A stretch of DNA of 64,000 nt from Phyto melanocephala (taxonomy: Eukaryota; Arthropoda; Insecta; Diptera; Rhinophoridae). A program made the position numbers and the translations under genes. Within the stretch, counting starts at the first letter, position 1, and every line of letters begins with the position of its first letter. The stretch spans positions 157,522,845-157,586,844 of the forward strand of contig OW799233.1 in NCBI GenBank assembly GCA_941918925.1, written 5' to 3'. Below the pieces are notes generated by a model. That model was not told the DNA's origin, made no database searches, and saw only the letters and a program-made list of their open reading frames with translations. Shown one piece after another: positions 12,372-23,900 of this stretch.

Positions 12372-12780
12372 TCTATATAAGTATATAAAAATGGTATAAA
12401 AAATGTGTAGTAGTTCATAAAATGAGAATGTCTGGGCCGATTTCTGTGAAATATTTTGTCAGTTGTTCGTATTTTCAAGGAAAAGGTTTTTACGGAATAA
12501 AATTCTGGAAAATCCCTTCGGAAAAGTCGTAAAATTGAAAAAATCGAAAATCGAGTTTTTGTATGAAATTTAGTGTGAAATTATTTCTTAATGGCTTTTC
12601 AAATGAAAAAATAGAAAGTTCTTAGACAAAATCCGATAGATGGCGTAATACGTTGACTTAGACTTTGCGCAATCTGACAGGTGTCATTTTGCAATTGTAA
12701 TTTTCTACAGTAAATGTGCTATCTAAAGTTTGTCAGAAGGCTTAAAATTGGGGTGAGGCGAAGTTCGCCGGGTCCGCTAG
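12372..12780 (+). mobile_element. Non-autonomous Helitron of a second family
   Basis: TCTATATAAGTATATAAAAA follows host A. The 3' end is the hairpin GGCGAAGTTCGCC, then GGGTCCGCTAG ending at 12780 and followed by T. Hairpin plus CTRR between A and T are the textbook Helitron signals. The interior (ATGTCTGGGCCGATTT) shows no coding sequence. Confidence 0.8.
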
Positions 12781-13218
12781 TATATAATAGATATCTCAAT
12801 GAATCATATCTAAACTCCCTAAAATGTTTACAATAAGAAAACTTTTTAAAGTGTGACAGGCTAATTTTCAATAATTAACTGATGATTTTCAATTTTTCGA
12901 AATTTTCTTGAAAAACTTTTAGTGACTTATTAAGTGAGTAGACTTTTATAAAAAAGAAAAAGTTGTGCTAGTCACTTACTGCAATACAAAAAAAATAAAA
13001 TAATGTTTTTAAAAGCCTAAAAAAATTGCTTTGCCACGCTTAAAATTATAGTTAGTTTCAACTTTTTTTGTAAATTTGCCTCGCCATTTTTGCCCCAATC
13101 GTAATATATTGTAAACTATTGTTAATGACTTGGATATACCTTCAATTCTGCTTTAATTGGACTTCAAATTTTAAATACGATTTCTGATTTCTTGTTTACA
13201 TTCGCATAATGACTTACG
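12781..13218. other. No gene recognised
   Basis: AT-rich. AAAAATTGCTTTGCCACGC and GCCTCGCCATTTTTGCC give weak local structure only. Confidence 0.45.
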
Positions 13219-13335
13219 GTCTAATTTATAAAAAATATTTTAGGTTTATTAAAGACTTATTTGACAGATGTTGTACAGAAGTATGTCAAATAAGCCTTTA
13301 ATAAACCTTAAATATTTTTTATGAAAATAAGCCTT
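13219..13335. mobile_element. Foldback MITE family, copy 2
   Basis: The arms are the same as copy 1 (ATTTTAGGTTTATTAAAGAC / GTCAAATAAGCCTTTAATAA) with a loop of about 20 bases. Confidence 0.75.
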
Positions 13336-13674
13336 AAGTTTTTAAGTCATAAAACAGTTTAATGCAAGTCCACTATGTAATTTGAACTTTTACAATTTGT
13401 ATTTTTTGCCACACCCAAAACTAACGCCGTTTTTCTTTTTTTCCATGAATTAAGTTGCCATATTAGGTCCGATCACTACATATTGTATATCGTTGTCAAT
13501 AGGTAGACTACGGATTCATTTGCAACTCAGCTCTCTTTTTGGAAAAAGATCAATTTTAAGATAAAACTTCTAGTAGATGGGGTTCTTCCCCACAAATATG
13601 TAATTTTTCCAAACGATAAAAAGCTGCTCTTAAGACTTTTAAACTTAAGTTTTTAAGCACTTGATGCATTCAAA

Positions 13675-13941
13675 AGGTGTGCTAAGTGTCATATTGTCAT
13701 AACACTATTATTTTATAAATTTTAAAAAGCTTTGCTTTCGTATACATAAAAAATATTTTAGATTTATTAAGGCTTATTTGACAGATGTACAGAAATTTGT
13801 CAAAAAAGCCTTCAAAAAACCTAAAATATTTTTTTAAATACGGCGCATAAAAATTCTGCAATAAACAATATACAATACTTTTCATTCAGTTTAAAATTTT
13901 GCGAAATTATGACATGACAATACGACACTTAGCATACCTGG
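13675..13941. mobile_element. TIR element with nested foldback MITE (copy 3 at 13745-13846)
   Basis: The outer ends AGGTGTGCTAAGTGTC and the complement of GACACTTAGCATACCT, extended by TATTGTCAT, form inverted repeats. Nested within it at 13745-13846 is a foldback copy (AAAATATTTTAGATTTATTA arms). This is a nested insertion or a shared core. Confidence 0.65.
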
Positions 13942-14854
13942 TAAATACACCAACTAATTTATTGCTTACCAGTTATAATATTATGCTGAAGTAGAAGTCA
14001 ACTTATTAAAATTTTTCTATATAAATATATTATTTTCTTGGAATTTTTTGTAAACATAATTGAATATTAACAATTTTTTATTAAATAAAAATTTAATCTA
14101 ATATTCAAATTTATATTCAAATTTTAATCAGGCTCGAGTTCATATTAACATTCTTATTGTTACAAAGAATTTTTTTATTTGTGATAAATAAATTTAATCT
14201 AAAAATTTTCCAACAGAAAAATATCTAAATTTTTAAAAAACAAATTTTTTCGGATTTTTTAATTTAATAGAAAATTTTTATCTTTTATCTTTTCTTGTTA
14301 GTATTTATTTAAAAAAAAAACAATTTATCAGATTTATTATACAACGATAAATAATTTTATATTGGAAACTTTTTTACAATCGTTATCGTTTTCGATTGAA
14401 CTACAGTGTTAAAAAGAGATCGCTTGCATGTGTGAAATAACATCTGCATGCATGTGAGCACAATACACTGTACAATTCCATTGAAATTGAAAGCAGAATA
14501 AAAAAAATGTAAAGCTAAAACAGCGAAGGAAATAATAAATTGCTTATGAATTTTGAAATTAGATAAATTAACCCTGTAAATAATTTTTATCTACAAATAC
14601 ACTAAAGCGCAACAGAGTGAAGTTCAATATTTACAACCGGTATTGCCTGTTTGGCCTTTTTGAGACTAAATTTAGCTGTACAAAAAAGTTAGAACAATAA
14701 CCTCATCATTATGAAGCGTTAATCACACCTAAACATAATTTAGGACCGTGGTGTAAGCTTAGTAATTATAGTAAGTAATATAGTTCTGTGATTAAAACCC
14801 TTCGCTGTGTGGCCAATTAATTTGATATCCATTTTGTGGTTTGAAAAAAAGATT
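13942..14854. other. No gene recognised
   Basis: AT-rich sequence with a short GC-balanced patch at 14400-14470. No coding signal. Confidence 0.5.
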
Positions 14855-15150
14855 TTGGAGGAATAAAGGACTTTCTATTAAAATACCTAAGTTTATAAGC
14901 AGAAACTATTTAAGCACGCCTACTTTAATGCCCACTTCTCCCATAATCTACTGTTAGTGCAATTTTAAAGGTCATAAAATGGACAGAATTGGATGTATTA
15001 TGATCTTTATTTCTTAATGGACAAAGTTTGTGGAAGAATAAAGGACTTTACATTAAAATATTTTGGTTAAGTCCATGAGCAGAAATTAATGTGGCACGCC
15101 TACTTTTTACATAATTTACTATTTATAAATTTTAAAGCTCATAATATTAA
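14855..15150. repeat. Two degenerate copies of a ~175-bp unit
   Basis: GAATAAAGGACTTT starts at 14861 and 15036. Each is followed by ATTAAAATA, AGCAGAAA and GCACGCCTACTTT. Identity is moderate. Confidence 0.55.
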
Positions 15151-15596
15151 ATTTTCTGTTTTTATTTTAAATTGCAGAATTTAAATTTTTATTTGCTTAA
15201 AGCTGTTACATAAAATTTTTTTTAAATTAAAGATGTCTTAAAAAAATTATTCTACTTATAATGAAAAAATAACTTATTTCTGTCACGCATGATACAAGAT
15301 ATATAAATGTTTTTTCGCATAACTAATTTTGGATAATTAAATTGGGACAATAAGACTTTCAATCAAACCATTTTTATTAACAGTTAACTAAAGCCTATAG
15401 TACACAAAATATAAAAAGCAACATGCACATCTGGGTATGACCAAGGTCTATTAAATAAGGTCTGTTCAACTAATCAGCTGATCGTTTTTTGCTCCCCTAT
15501 GTTTACTACTCGAAGTTGTCAAAATTTGTTTACCTTTTTAGGGCGACATTTATGTTTTTCAATTTTATGATTGATAATTTTTCAACTTATGATTTA

Positions 15597-15821
15597 TATT
15601 TTCGAGCCGGACATGCTGGTAAAAGGCGTTTCTGTACCCAAGGACTGAGCCACACCAACAGCTATAGCAGCCTTGCCATTACTTGGCTCACAGACCAAGA
15701 AAATACAACGATTAGCTATTTTGCCTTCACGCACCATTTGTACAACACCTGCAGCGAAACGAGCATCTTTCTGGCCCAACATACCTTATGAAACAGCACG
15801 CTTCTTCAAGATATCGTCTAG
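15597..15821 (-). pseudogene. rept: Fragment of Reptin (RUVBL2) AAA+ ATPase gene inside a transposon
   Basis: The minus strand encodes about 75 codons aligning to the N-terminal third of Reptin, a DNA-helicase-like AAA+ protein of the INO80/Tip60 complexes. The read starts LDDILKKRAVS, meets a stop (TAA, probably from CAA), then GMLGQKDARFAAG, VREGKIANRC, the Walker A region CEPSNGKAAIAVG, and TETPFTSMSGSKI. The Walker A Thr/Ser after GK is Ala, so even a translated product would be defective. No intron is seen. Homology stops near 15597 and 15821, inside the transposon. It is not a functional gene. Confidence 0.85.
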
Positions 15822-15949
15822 ACTTCTATTTTATCTTTATCAGCCATATTTTTAGCAAATATTTACTATTAACACAATTTATTTTTGTTGTCTTGAAAAA
15901 ATTGTTAAACAAAATGAAAACACAAAATTTAATAGGCGTTGGGCATATT

Positions 15950-16318
15950 CAAGGCATATCCATAAGGTATATGCAACGGCGAGTTGATACAACAAAGCAA
16001 CTTTTCATGAGATGTTTTATGTCAAGGCCAATTCGTATATCAGGGATGGAAAAGTTGTTTTTACATATTAAATATAATAAAATTTGATTAAAAAAGGATA
16101 TAATTGTTTAAAAAACACATTATTAATGACGCAAAAGCAACAAATACACATAAATTTAGCACATTTATTATCAAAAAAGTACACGTAAGTTAATTGTTTA
16201 ATACAGAATTTAAAATCACATTTCCCTTCCCTGCATTAATAAGGCAAATCCAACCAATTTTGACATAAAGTCTCCCCATCAGCTGGGCTGATAATTTCAC
16301 CTGTATGAATTCGCCTTG
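15950..16318. mobile_element. CAAGG-ended hAT-like MITE nested in the reptin element
   Basis: The element starts CAAGGCATATCC and ends GAATTCGCCTTG. Exact 8-bp duplications GGCATATT lie at 15942-15949 and 16319-16326. It is inserted into sequence that continues GGCATATTCATACAGGTATATGCAACGG, itself resembling the terminus of a sister copy. Relatives lie at 28290-28647, 20835-20877 and about 61540-61675. Confidence 0.8.
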
Positions 16319-16591
16319 GGCATATTCATACAGGTATATGCAACGGCGAATTTGCTGTGCTGCTCTCTGTCAAATACCTCATAAAAAATAATTTTTTATA
16401 CATAGAGTTTGACAGTAACGTTTCCCATCGGATGGACTGATAATTTCACCTGGATGAATTTTTTGGTATTTTAGTCAGCTGTTTTTGACTACCTTAGAGT
16501 AATTTTACACTAACAAAATGCCCGTATATTTTTTTTGCTTTTTGTTTTTGTAGAGTTGCACAGACCTTATTTAATAGACCTTGGGTATGAC

Positions 16592-17149
16592 GTTACTAAA
16601 ATGTTCAGCACTTTGGTTAAATTTTGTTAAATAGACGTAGTGGCTGCATTCGGTAAGATTTAGTCCAAAAATACAAATGAAGCACATATGGCCGAAGCGG
16701 ATATATTTATGCTTTATGGTGACGTCAAAACTACGCCACAGCCACATGCGTATGTAGCTTTTTACATTTCGTGCACTGTTTTCATCACCTTCAAAATATA
16801 TAAATTTATTGTATCACACTAATCGATCAGAAGTATAATAGGATTTGATTATAATATTTATATAAATGATCCATAAATGCATTTTTTATAGATTTTTTTT
16901 TTAATATACAATTTGTTTAATATTTCATTAAAAAAAGTAGGATTAATTTGTAAAATGTTTGGTTGGTGGTCTATTTCTTGGATGTGTTTATATTGTTGGA
17001 CTTGAGAAAATAAAATTTTTCAGCATTTTGCTTCGGACTTCGTCTTGGATTTTACAACTTTACTCAATGGATAAGCCCATTAATTTGCTACCAATATTAT
17101 GGACTTTGAAGGCAAAGTCTTTGAAAGAAAATTTAGCTGCTATTTTATT
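16592..17149. other. No gene recognised
   Basis: The patch 16650-16770 has GTGGCTGCATTCGG and GGCCGAAGCGG as a weak inverted pair, possibly a MITE end. Otherwise AT-rich. Confidence 0.4.
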
Positions 17150-17990
17150 TAGGGCGGTATCTTGAATTTTAATTTTTTTATAGTTTTCCGCTATTTACTG
17201 TTCAAGCCCTTCAAAATAATACCAATATTGAGAACGTTATTTTTAATTATTAGATTTGACTTATGCCTACATTTATTGTAGAAAATTTTGTAGTGGAGGC
17301 CGTCATGGATTTAAATTTTTTTTTTATATGGCTAGGAATATATTCTGCTAATCAAACCTGTTAATTTGACCAATTTGTTCAAAATTGTTTGCGAATACTC
17401 CTAGAGAGATGTTATGTATATTTGTAAGCAACAAACATTTTTAGAAATTATTCTAGGGCTGACAAATGTTAATTTTTATCTTAAAAATAAGGGAAAAACA
17501 GAGACAGTCATGGTATTTTGCTGATATCTTAGACAGTTTTGGGGCTATTCTTTTCCGGACTCTTCCAGAAGATTGATATTGACAAGTCGATGCAACATAT
17601 GGGGATTTCAACCAACAAACGGACAGACGGACTTTTTCCAATCGATTCTCCTATTCATAAGTTTTAAGAAAACAAAAATCAGAAAATTCTAACAAAATCT
17701 GTTTTGGGTTGTTTACTAAAACCAACATTTTATATGATGCTTCATAAAACTTACACACATCGATTTTTGTTTGTTTTTGAACCAATCCTTAAACGATCAA
17801 ACGGTTTAACGATCAAAAAAGGTTTGAACAATAAATTTTTTTATAAATTGTCACATAACCGATTACGTCAGAACAGCGACGATGTACTTTATGGCGTTGG
17901 AAAAAAATATTGTTGAAATTACAAACGAAAGGGCAAAGCTATATATTTACGCTTAGCACATCAGGTGAAGGGATTAAATATGTATGCAAT
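17150..17990. repeat. Old composite-like repeat
   Basis: ACAGAGACAGTCATGGTATT, TTTCAACCAACAAACGGACA, AATTACAAACGAAAGGGC and CATCAGGTGAAGGGAT echo the composite family. It is similarly placed relative to the segments at 26240-26680 and 46830-47800. Confidence 0.45.
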
Positions 17991-18861
17991 CGCAATAAAT
18001 TTAGGAATGTGCAAAAAGAAACCTATAGTAGTTAGAAAATAGTTACAATTTAGCATGCTGAGTCCAAAATTAAACTTTGATTTCCGAACAAAGAAAATAA
18101 TGCATGATAAAAAAGTTTTTACAACACGTATACGCAAACAGAAACACACACACACACTCGTAAATTATACATCGTACACCACCTACACACAAATTAAGGT
18201 GACCATGTTATCTTTTTTTTAAAGTAGTTTTTATGTACGTACCGTAAAGCTTTAAAAAGTAAAAAAGCTTTTTAAAGCAAAAATATTTGTAAGTCTTTTT
18301 AAATGTCTTTATCCGTTAGGAAAGCTTGTCTAAACATGTAAGAGTATGTGTGGGTTGGTAGAATTGTATGTATGTATATGTGTACATAAGTAAGTTTGCG
18401 TTACCAAAATATTGTTTAATGCATATGCATCCTGTAGAAAAGAATTTATTTTCTTTATAAAACAGGCAAAAAAAAAATAAATAAAATTCAACAAGCAAAT
18501 TGCTTGGTTGCTTTTGCGTTGTATATTTAACGCCTCTGTATGGACATTCTTATCACTTTTCGTATCTCGTACGTTATCTTGTCTTGTAATAATACTACCA
18601 TTATGGCATTTGTTTGATTTTTTTTTTTTTTGCAATTTGTTTTTTTATTAGGTATATTGTACATACATATGTATGTGTATGTGTTGTCTCCGCACACACA
18701 CTTATTCTAACTAACATCACTGTATGCGTATGTGTTAATGTTAATGATGTATGTTTGCAAGTATTTATGTGATTTTTTAGTCTTTTAACATGGTGGCTTC
18801 TTTCTTGCTGATTTTTATTCTTTGTTTTTTTTTTTGCATAATTTTTTTTTTGCTTTAGTTG
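17991..18861. other. CCHa1 upstream region, CA/TG and T-run rich
   Basis: Repeated ACACACAC, TATGTATG and GTATGTGT strings and several T tracts. It may hold regulatory sequence for CCHa1, but no motif can be singled out. Confidence 0.4.
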
Positions 18862-18901
18862 TATAAAAACAGCATGTAAACCATGTTTTAGTGGACAGTT
18901 A
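18862..18901 (+). promoter_or_regulatory. Candidate CCHa1 core promoter
   Basis: TATAAAAA starts at 18862. An initiator-like ACAGTT with A at 18897 lies about 35 bases downstream, and GGAAA about 27 bases beyond that partly fits a downstream promoter element. The inferred 5' UTR runs to the ATG at 19140 (about 240 bases). The spacing is slightly long for a fly TATA box, so this is only a candidate. Confidence 0.35.
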
Positions 18902-19139
18902 AAATTCTGCTTCAAACTCTAACGGAAATCGGAAGGAAACAAAAGTTGAACAAATATTAAGAAAGTGTTTTAATATATTTTTTTTTTATTAAAGTTTTGG
19001 TAGCAAAAGAACTTGTTGATTTATTGTGTTTTAATTTTTGCGACACAAGCTACAAGAAATTAAAAATATATAATTTTTTTTGATTCAAAAAGTTAAAATA
19101 ATTTTGCTCTGACAATTAATTAAAATTGAAACATTAGAA

Positions 19140-19203
19140 ATGTCATTTAAAACATTTTATTTCACGCTGTGGATGTTTTTCATTTTTCTTGCTGTGGTTA
19201 AAG
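19140..19203 (+). CDS. CCHa1: CCHa1 coding exon 1 (signal peptide)
   Basis: ATG at 19140 sits in a good fly initiation context (agaaATG). It encodes MSFKTFYFTLWMFFIFLAVVK followed by one base of the next codon. A Lys near the start is followed by a long aromatic/aliphatic core, as in a signal peptide. The exon ends G|GTAAAT at 19203/19204 (phase 1). The split codon is completed as GGT (Gly) by exon 2, placing the predicted signal-peptidase cut just before Ser-Cys of the hormone. No other in-frame signal peptide was seen closer to exon 2. Confidence 0.82.
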
Positions 19204-20891
19204 GTAAATTTGTATGAACATTTTATTTAAAAAATTAAATTCTATTGTTTTGAGTTGAAGTTGAAAAAATGTGTGTCACAAAGTGCTATTAAATAAAAGT
19301 GACACATTAAAGTGTGTGTAACTTCTTCTTATACCCTACCAATATGTTAACTACCAAGTGCATTTATTTAAAATTGCATAAAAGAATAAAATGTATCAAC
19401 AATTTTTGGCAAATAATTAAAAATTTAAAATAAATGTTTTAATATTTATAAAAAAAGAACAATATAAAATATAACCAAAAGTACAAAAAAATCGTTTGGA
19501 AGAGCTGTTAAATTAAATGACGATTTTTTTCTGGTCACAAAAATATAATTTTTAAACATTGTAAAGAAAAGCAAATTAATATAAAATATTATAATAAAAA
19601 CTAATACCCCGATTTGCGTCGTTATTTGGAATCGACAAAATGCGACGCTAATCAAAACAACGCAAGTCGAATCACATTTCTCCACAAATTAAATTTGCTT
19701 CCAAAAACAACAACAATTTTCCTAAATATTGAATTTCAGCTTTAAATGGCAGTCTTCTCTGAGTCTGATTTTCTATCCAAATAGTTAGAAGAACTCCATT
19801 ATTACAATAAATGAACTTCTAATTTTTGTATAACTTGTTTGGCCTGCAAATATGTGGCAGCTTTTCCATAGTCTTGTATTTTGTTCGCATCACGGTTTCA
19901 AATTGTTGTTACAGTAGTTGGAGCTAAGATCAGATTTCTCTAAATCTCACCAAGTTATTCTTTCAATTTTAAAACATTTTAAAATGTCTAACTTTTTTTC
20001 CAAGGAAATTTGTTTTCGCTTTTATCTCATTTGAAAGCTTTATAAAGCAAAAATTTACCATTTCACTTCATTACACAAAGGTAAACTGACACCTTCGAAC
20101 TCAAAACTTTATACATACTTACATGTAAATCAATTTTTTAAAAATGTGAAATACAATTAACAAATTGGGAGTCCCCTATGTACGAAAACAAACCGACGCA
20201 ATTCGAAGGCACAAATTTTTCTTTCTGCCGACGCAATTCGAATCAACGCAAACGAGGGCGACGCAAGTCGGTTTATTAGTGTGGGCAATTTTTTAAAGTA
20301 ATTAGATAATTTTTTTAACATTTCTTTAATTATATAAATTGTATGCAAACTCTTCGATTCAGACTAAAATGTATAAAATTAAACAAAATAAAATTGGGGT
20401 GAACTTTGTGAAAAATTACGTTCGTTTCACCAAATTAAAAATTAAAGAATAATGTAACACTTACCACGATATTTATAAAATTTAGAATGAGTTTAAAATG
20501 AAATTTTTTGAATATTTTTTTATATAAAAACACGCCTTATACTATATTCACACACGCGCCTTAATTGTCAATTTATAATATTATCGCAATTAAACCCCTT
20601 TATTGAGCTCAATTTACCATACTAACAATTACTTTTAAATTGAGCAATATATACTTAATTGTTTCACTTATTGTCCAAAACTCGAAATACAACTCTTGAG
20701 AAGTATGTTCAGTGAGAAGAAAATTTTATAACTGGCATTTCTAATGTCAAACAAATTAATATACAAAAAATAAAAAGTAAGAAAATAGAAAATGTTTAAT
20801 GAAAATTTTAAAAAAATGGAGTTTGACTGTAGCATTCCTCATCAGCTGGGCTGATAATTTCACCTGTATGAATTCGCCTTGCATAGAAGTA

Positions 20892-20926
<35 letters not shown>

Positions 20927-23900
20927 GTAATATTTGTTAATTTTTGTTAATTTGTTAATTAATTTTCCTGAAGATGCTACACGAAGGAGTAGCGAAATAT
21001 TGAAAAATAAAATATTGTTTAAATTGTGTTGCTTTTTATATATAAAAAAAAAAAAAAAAAAAAGAATAAAAACTGTTGTATGACCTTAGGCTTGGATAAT
21101 TAAATATATAAATTTATAAAAAAAGAGGTCAAATAAAATAAATAATTATTAATACATCGTATTTTTAAAACTATCAAATGCTAATGGAGTAAGATAAATT
21201 GAGTATGTGTGAACACTTATTTTAATTGCTCAATCAACACTAAATTGAAACAATTAAAAATATCTGTCTGAACAGGGTATTAATGTCTAAGTCATTTACA
21301 AATTTATTATAATTATTAGAATTATAGGAAAAGTGTCATTTATCCTACCGTAAATTTCTACACGTTCAAAAGTTTTAGTCCATAAAAAAACATTCTCAAA
21401 GTTTGGCTTTTCCTCTTTAGGGCCATTATTACAACTTGCCGTTAGTTAAAGATAGGATTTCTTATGCCCGATAAATAACTTTGCATTATAACAACATAAT
21501 TTTTTATTGTTGTTATTATTAATAATGATAATATTTAATGGATAAAAACACAATAAATAAAGGCTTTATAATGCAAACCCTTTTATCGGTCCGTCAAAAT
21601 CCTGCCTTTAACTAACGGCAAGTTGTAATTATGGCCCTTAGTTGTTAAAAGTTCAAGATAAATCAAAATAGTGGTTCAGAAGTTCTATATTTATTTCCTT
21701 TTTTTTGTAGCTAGCACTAATTATTCTTCATCATATTAAAATTTGAAGATACCAATTGCAAATACCTTTATTATATGTTTTCTGTCGTGGTCGCTGATTT
21801 ATCAAAAATCTCTACTTATGTTAAGATTACGAAAAGAAAATTCCTCTGTACATAAGATATTTGTTTAAAATTTTGAAGGCGTTATATAAAAACACAATCT
21901 TGAGTACAAAATATCTTCTTTTAGAAATTTTGTCTGTCTGTCTTTCTATCTGTCTTTCCTAACTCCATTGGATCAAACAATTTTGCATGAATTTTAATAA
22001 AATTTAGTTTTTAACTCCCCTGACATCTGAGTTAACATATATGTAGGAAAGTTTTTGTTGCGATAAATTATTTTAATTTCTCATAGAAAATATAAAAACA
22101 GCAAATAACATGGTACAGTAAAAGCCCGGTATAGTGAATATTCGACTTAACGAAAACGCGACATAACGTACGATCAAAATTTTTACATTGATATATATAT
22201 TACGAACATATCAAAAAACTTATACCCGATATAACGAATGAAGAGCAAAAACTCAAACAAAAGATAAACGCTAAAAATAAAACAAATAAAAAATGTGTGT
22301 AAATATTTACATGTAATTCAAAAACAATAGAAAAGAGAACCTAAAACGTTAAAATATCGTTTGATTTTTCAATAAATATTAATTTGATATATGCGTATGC
22401 GCTGATGCCAAAGCATTTTAGTGCTTTTTTTTGTCAGGTTGTTAAGAGTTTCAGCGTAAAATAAGAATGGAAAACAAAAAACGTATTTATTTAAGTGAAA
22501 AAATTAAAATTTTGGATGACTGTAAAAAGACCTTAGTGTAATTCCAGAATCTTCAATATGTACATTAATGAATATAAAAGACAAAATTGTGTTAAATCTA
22601 GAAGCTACCAAATATGGATAAAAGAACCGTCGATCACATAAAGAGCGTGAGTACCCAAATATGGAGCAAAAGCTGTTCGATTGGTTTCTGAATCAAAGGA
22701 AGAAGTTAGTGGCAGTAATTGGCACAAGCCATTGAAATACAAAACAAATTTTGTAATGGAGGGTTCAACACAGGTGATGGTTGGTTAGCTAGATTCGAAA
22801 AAAGATACGACTTCTTAAGGAATTCGATTAGACTTCTTAAGGAATCCGATAAAACCTTATCATCAAGAGAGGATTTAGAAGAACCATTTAAACAAGAATT
22901 GCAAATGCTTTAAGAAAGAACCATTTAACTCAGGGTGCAAATTTCAATGGTGACGAGACGGGACGTTATTGGAAAATGATTCCTAACAAAACATTAGAAC
23001 ATGCTGGGGAAACTACAGCTCCAGAAAGAAAAATATCAAAAAAAGAGTTACTTTACTACTCTGTGCAAATGCTTCAGGCACAAAAAAATATTAAATCTCC
23101 TCTTATTAGAAAGGCTGAAAAGCCGCGCTCATTTCGAAACAAAGTTTTTAGGTGAAAACTTTTTTTGAATCGAATAATCTGCCAATAAAGGCTCTGTTAA
23201 TTCTTGATAATGCTCCAAGTCACCCTCCTATAGAAAAGCTTGCTAAATTGACAAACGATGGAAAAGTATGGACAATTTATATGCCTCCAAACGTGACACC
23301 TCTTATCCAACAAATGGATCAAAATGCTATTCGTTTAGTAAAATTACAATATAGGAATAGTCTTCTAGCCAAAATGGTGTCATCTGAAGTAGAAAATTTT
23401 GTTTTTGTTTTTAACCTTTTACTCTTTATGACGCAACATCCATGATTGCTTTGGCTTGGCATAATTTAAAGCAAGATACATTAGCAAAGTGCTGGAATAA
23501 AATATTGTATACTGGTAATTTGGAGTGTGGCGAGGAAGATGAGATCCCACTGGCACAGATGATGCAACAACAAGAAATCGTGTAGATGAAACGCGGAATA
23601 AGACTCTTGAGTTCAGTTTTTCCAAACTCAAGCTATATTTAAACACTTTTTTAAATTTTTTTTCATTTTAACCATTTTATGCTTTTCAACTAAGATATTT
23701 TTCATTATGGACGATTTAATAAACTGAAATCAAACTGGAGCATATATGTTCAAATGTATATTCTTAACTTATTTCTGTATATCTTATGTTAATTTAAAAA
23801 AAATAAGGAATACAAAATAAAGTAAAATAAATATTAATTAACATAATTTGATCTTTTTATGTTAACCTAATAAAATTACTGTAAAATAAATCTTTTCGAT

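Larger units (their letters stand above)
15442..16583. mobile_element. hAT-like TIR transposon carrying a reptin gene fragment
   Basis: The left end CAAGGTCTATTAAATAAGG and the complement of the right end agree over about 28 of 29 bases. The 8-bp GGTATGAC is present on both sides (15434-15441, 16584-16591), which defines the element exactly. CAAGG fits the YARNG rule for hAT termini; no transposase is present. Internally it holds a Reptin/RUVBL2 fragment on the minus strand (15597-15821) and an independent nested MITE (15950-16318). A second, partial terminus of the same type occurs near 52030. Superfamily assignment is inference. Confidence 0.85.

Noticed and set aside
15594..15782. Open frame that could be called a small Reptin-like gene
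   Set aside because: It lacks most of the protein, has a stop just upstream in the homologous frame and a lost Walker A Thr/Ser, and lies within transposon ends. Called a captured pseudogene fragment.
22719..23445. Domesticated CENP-B/Jerky-like gene
   Set aside because: Stops and frameshifts separate all parts, and intact terminal repeats with TA duplications mark an ordinary dead transposon.
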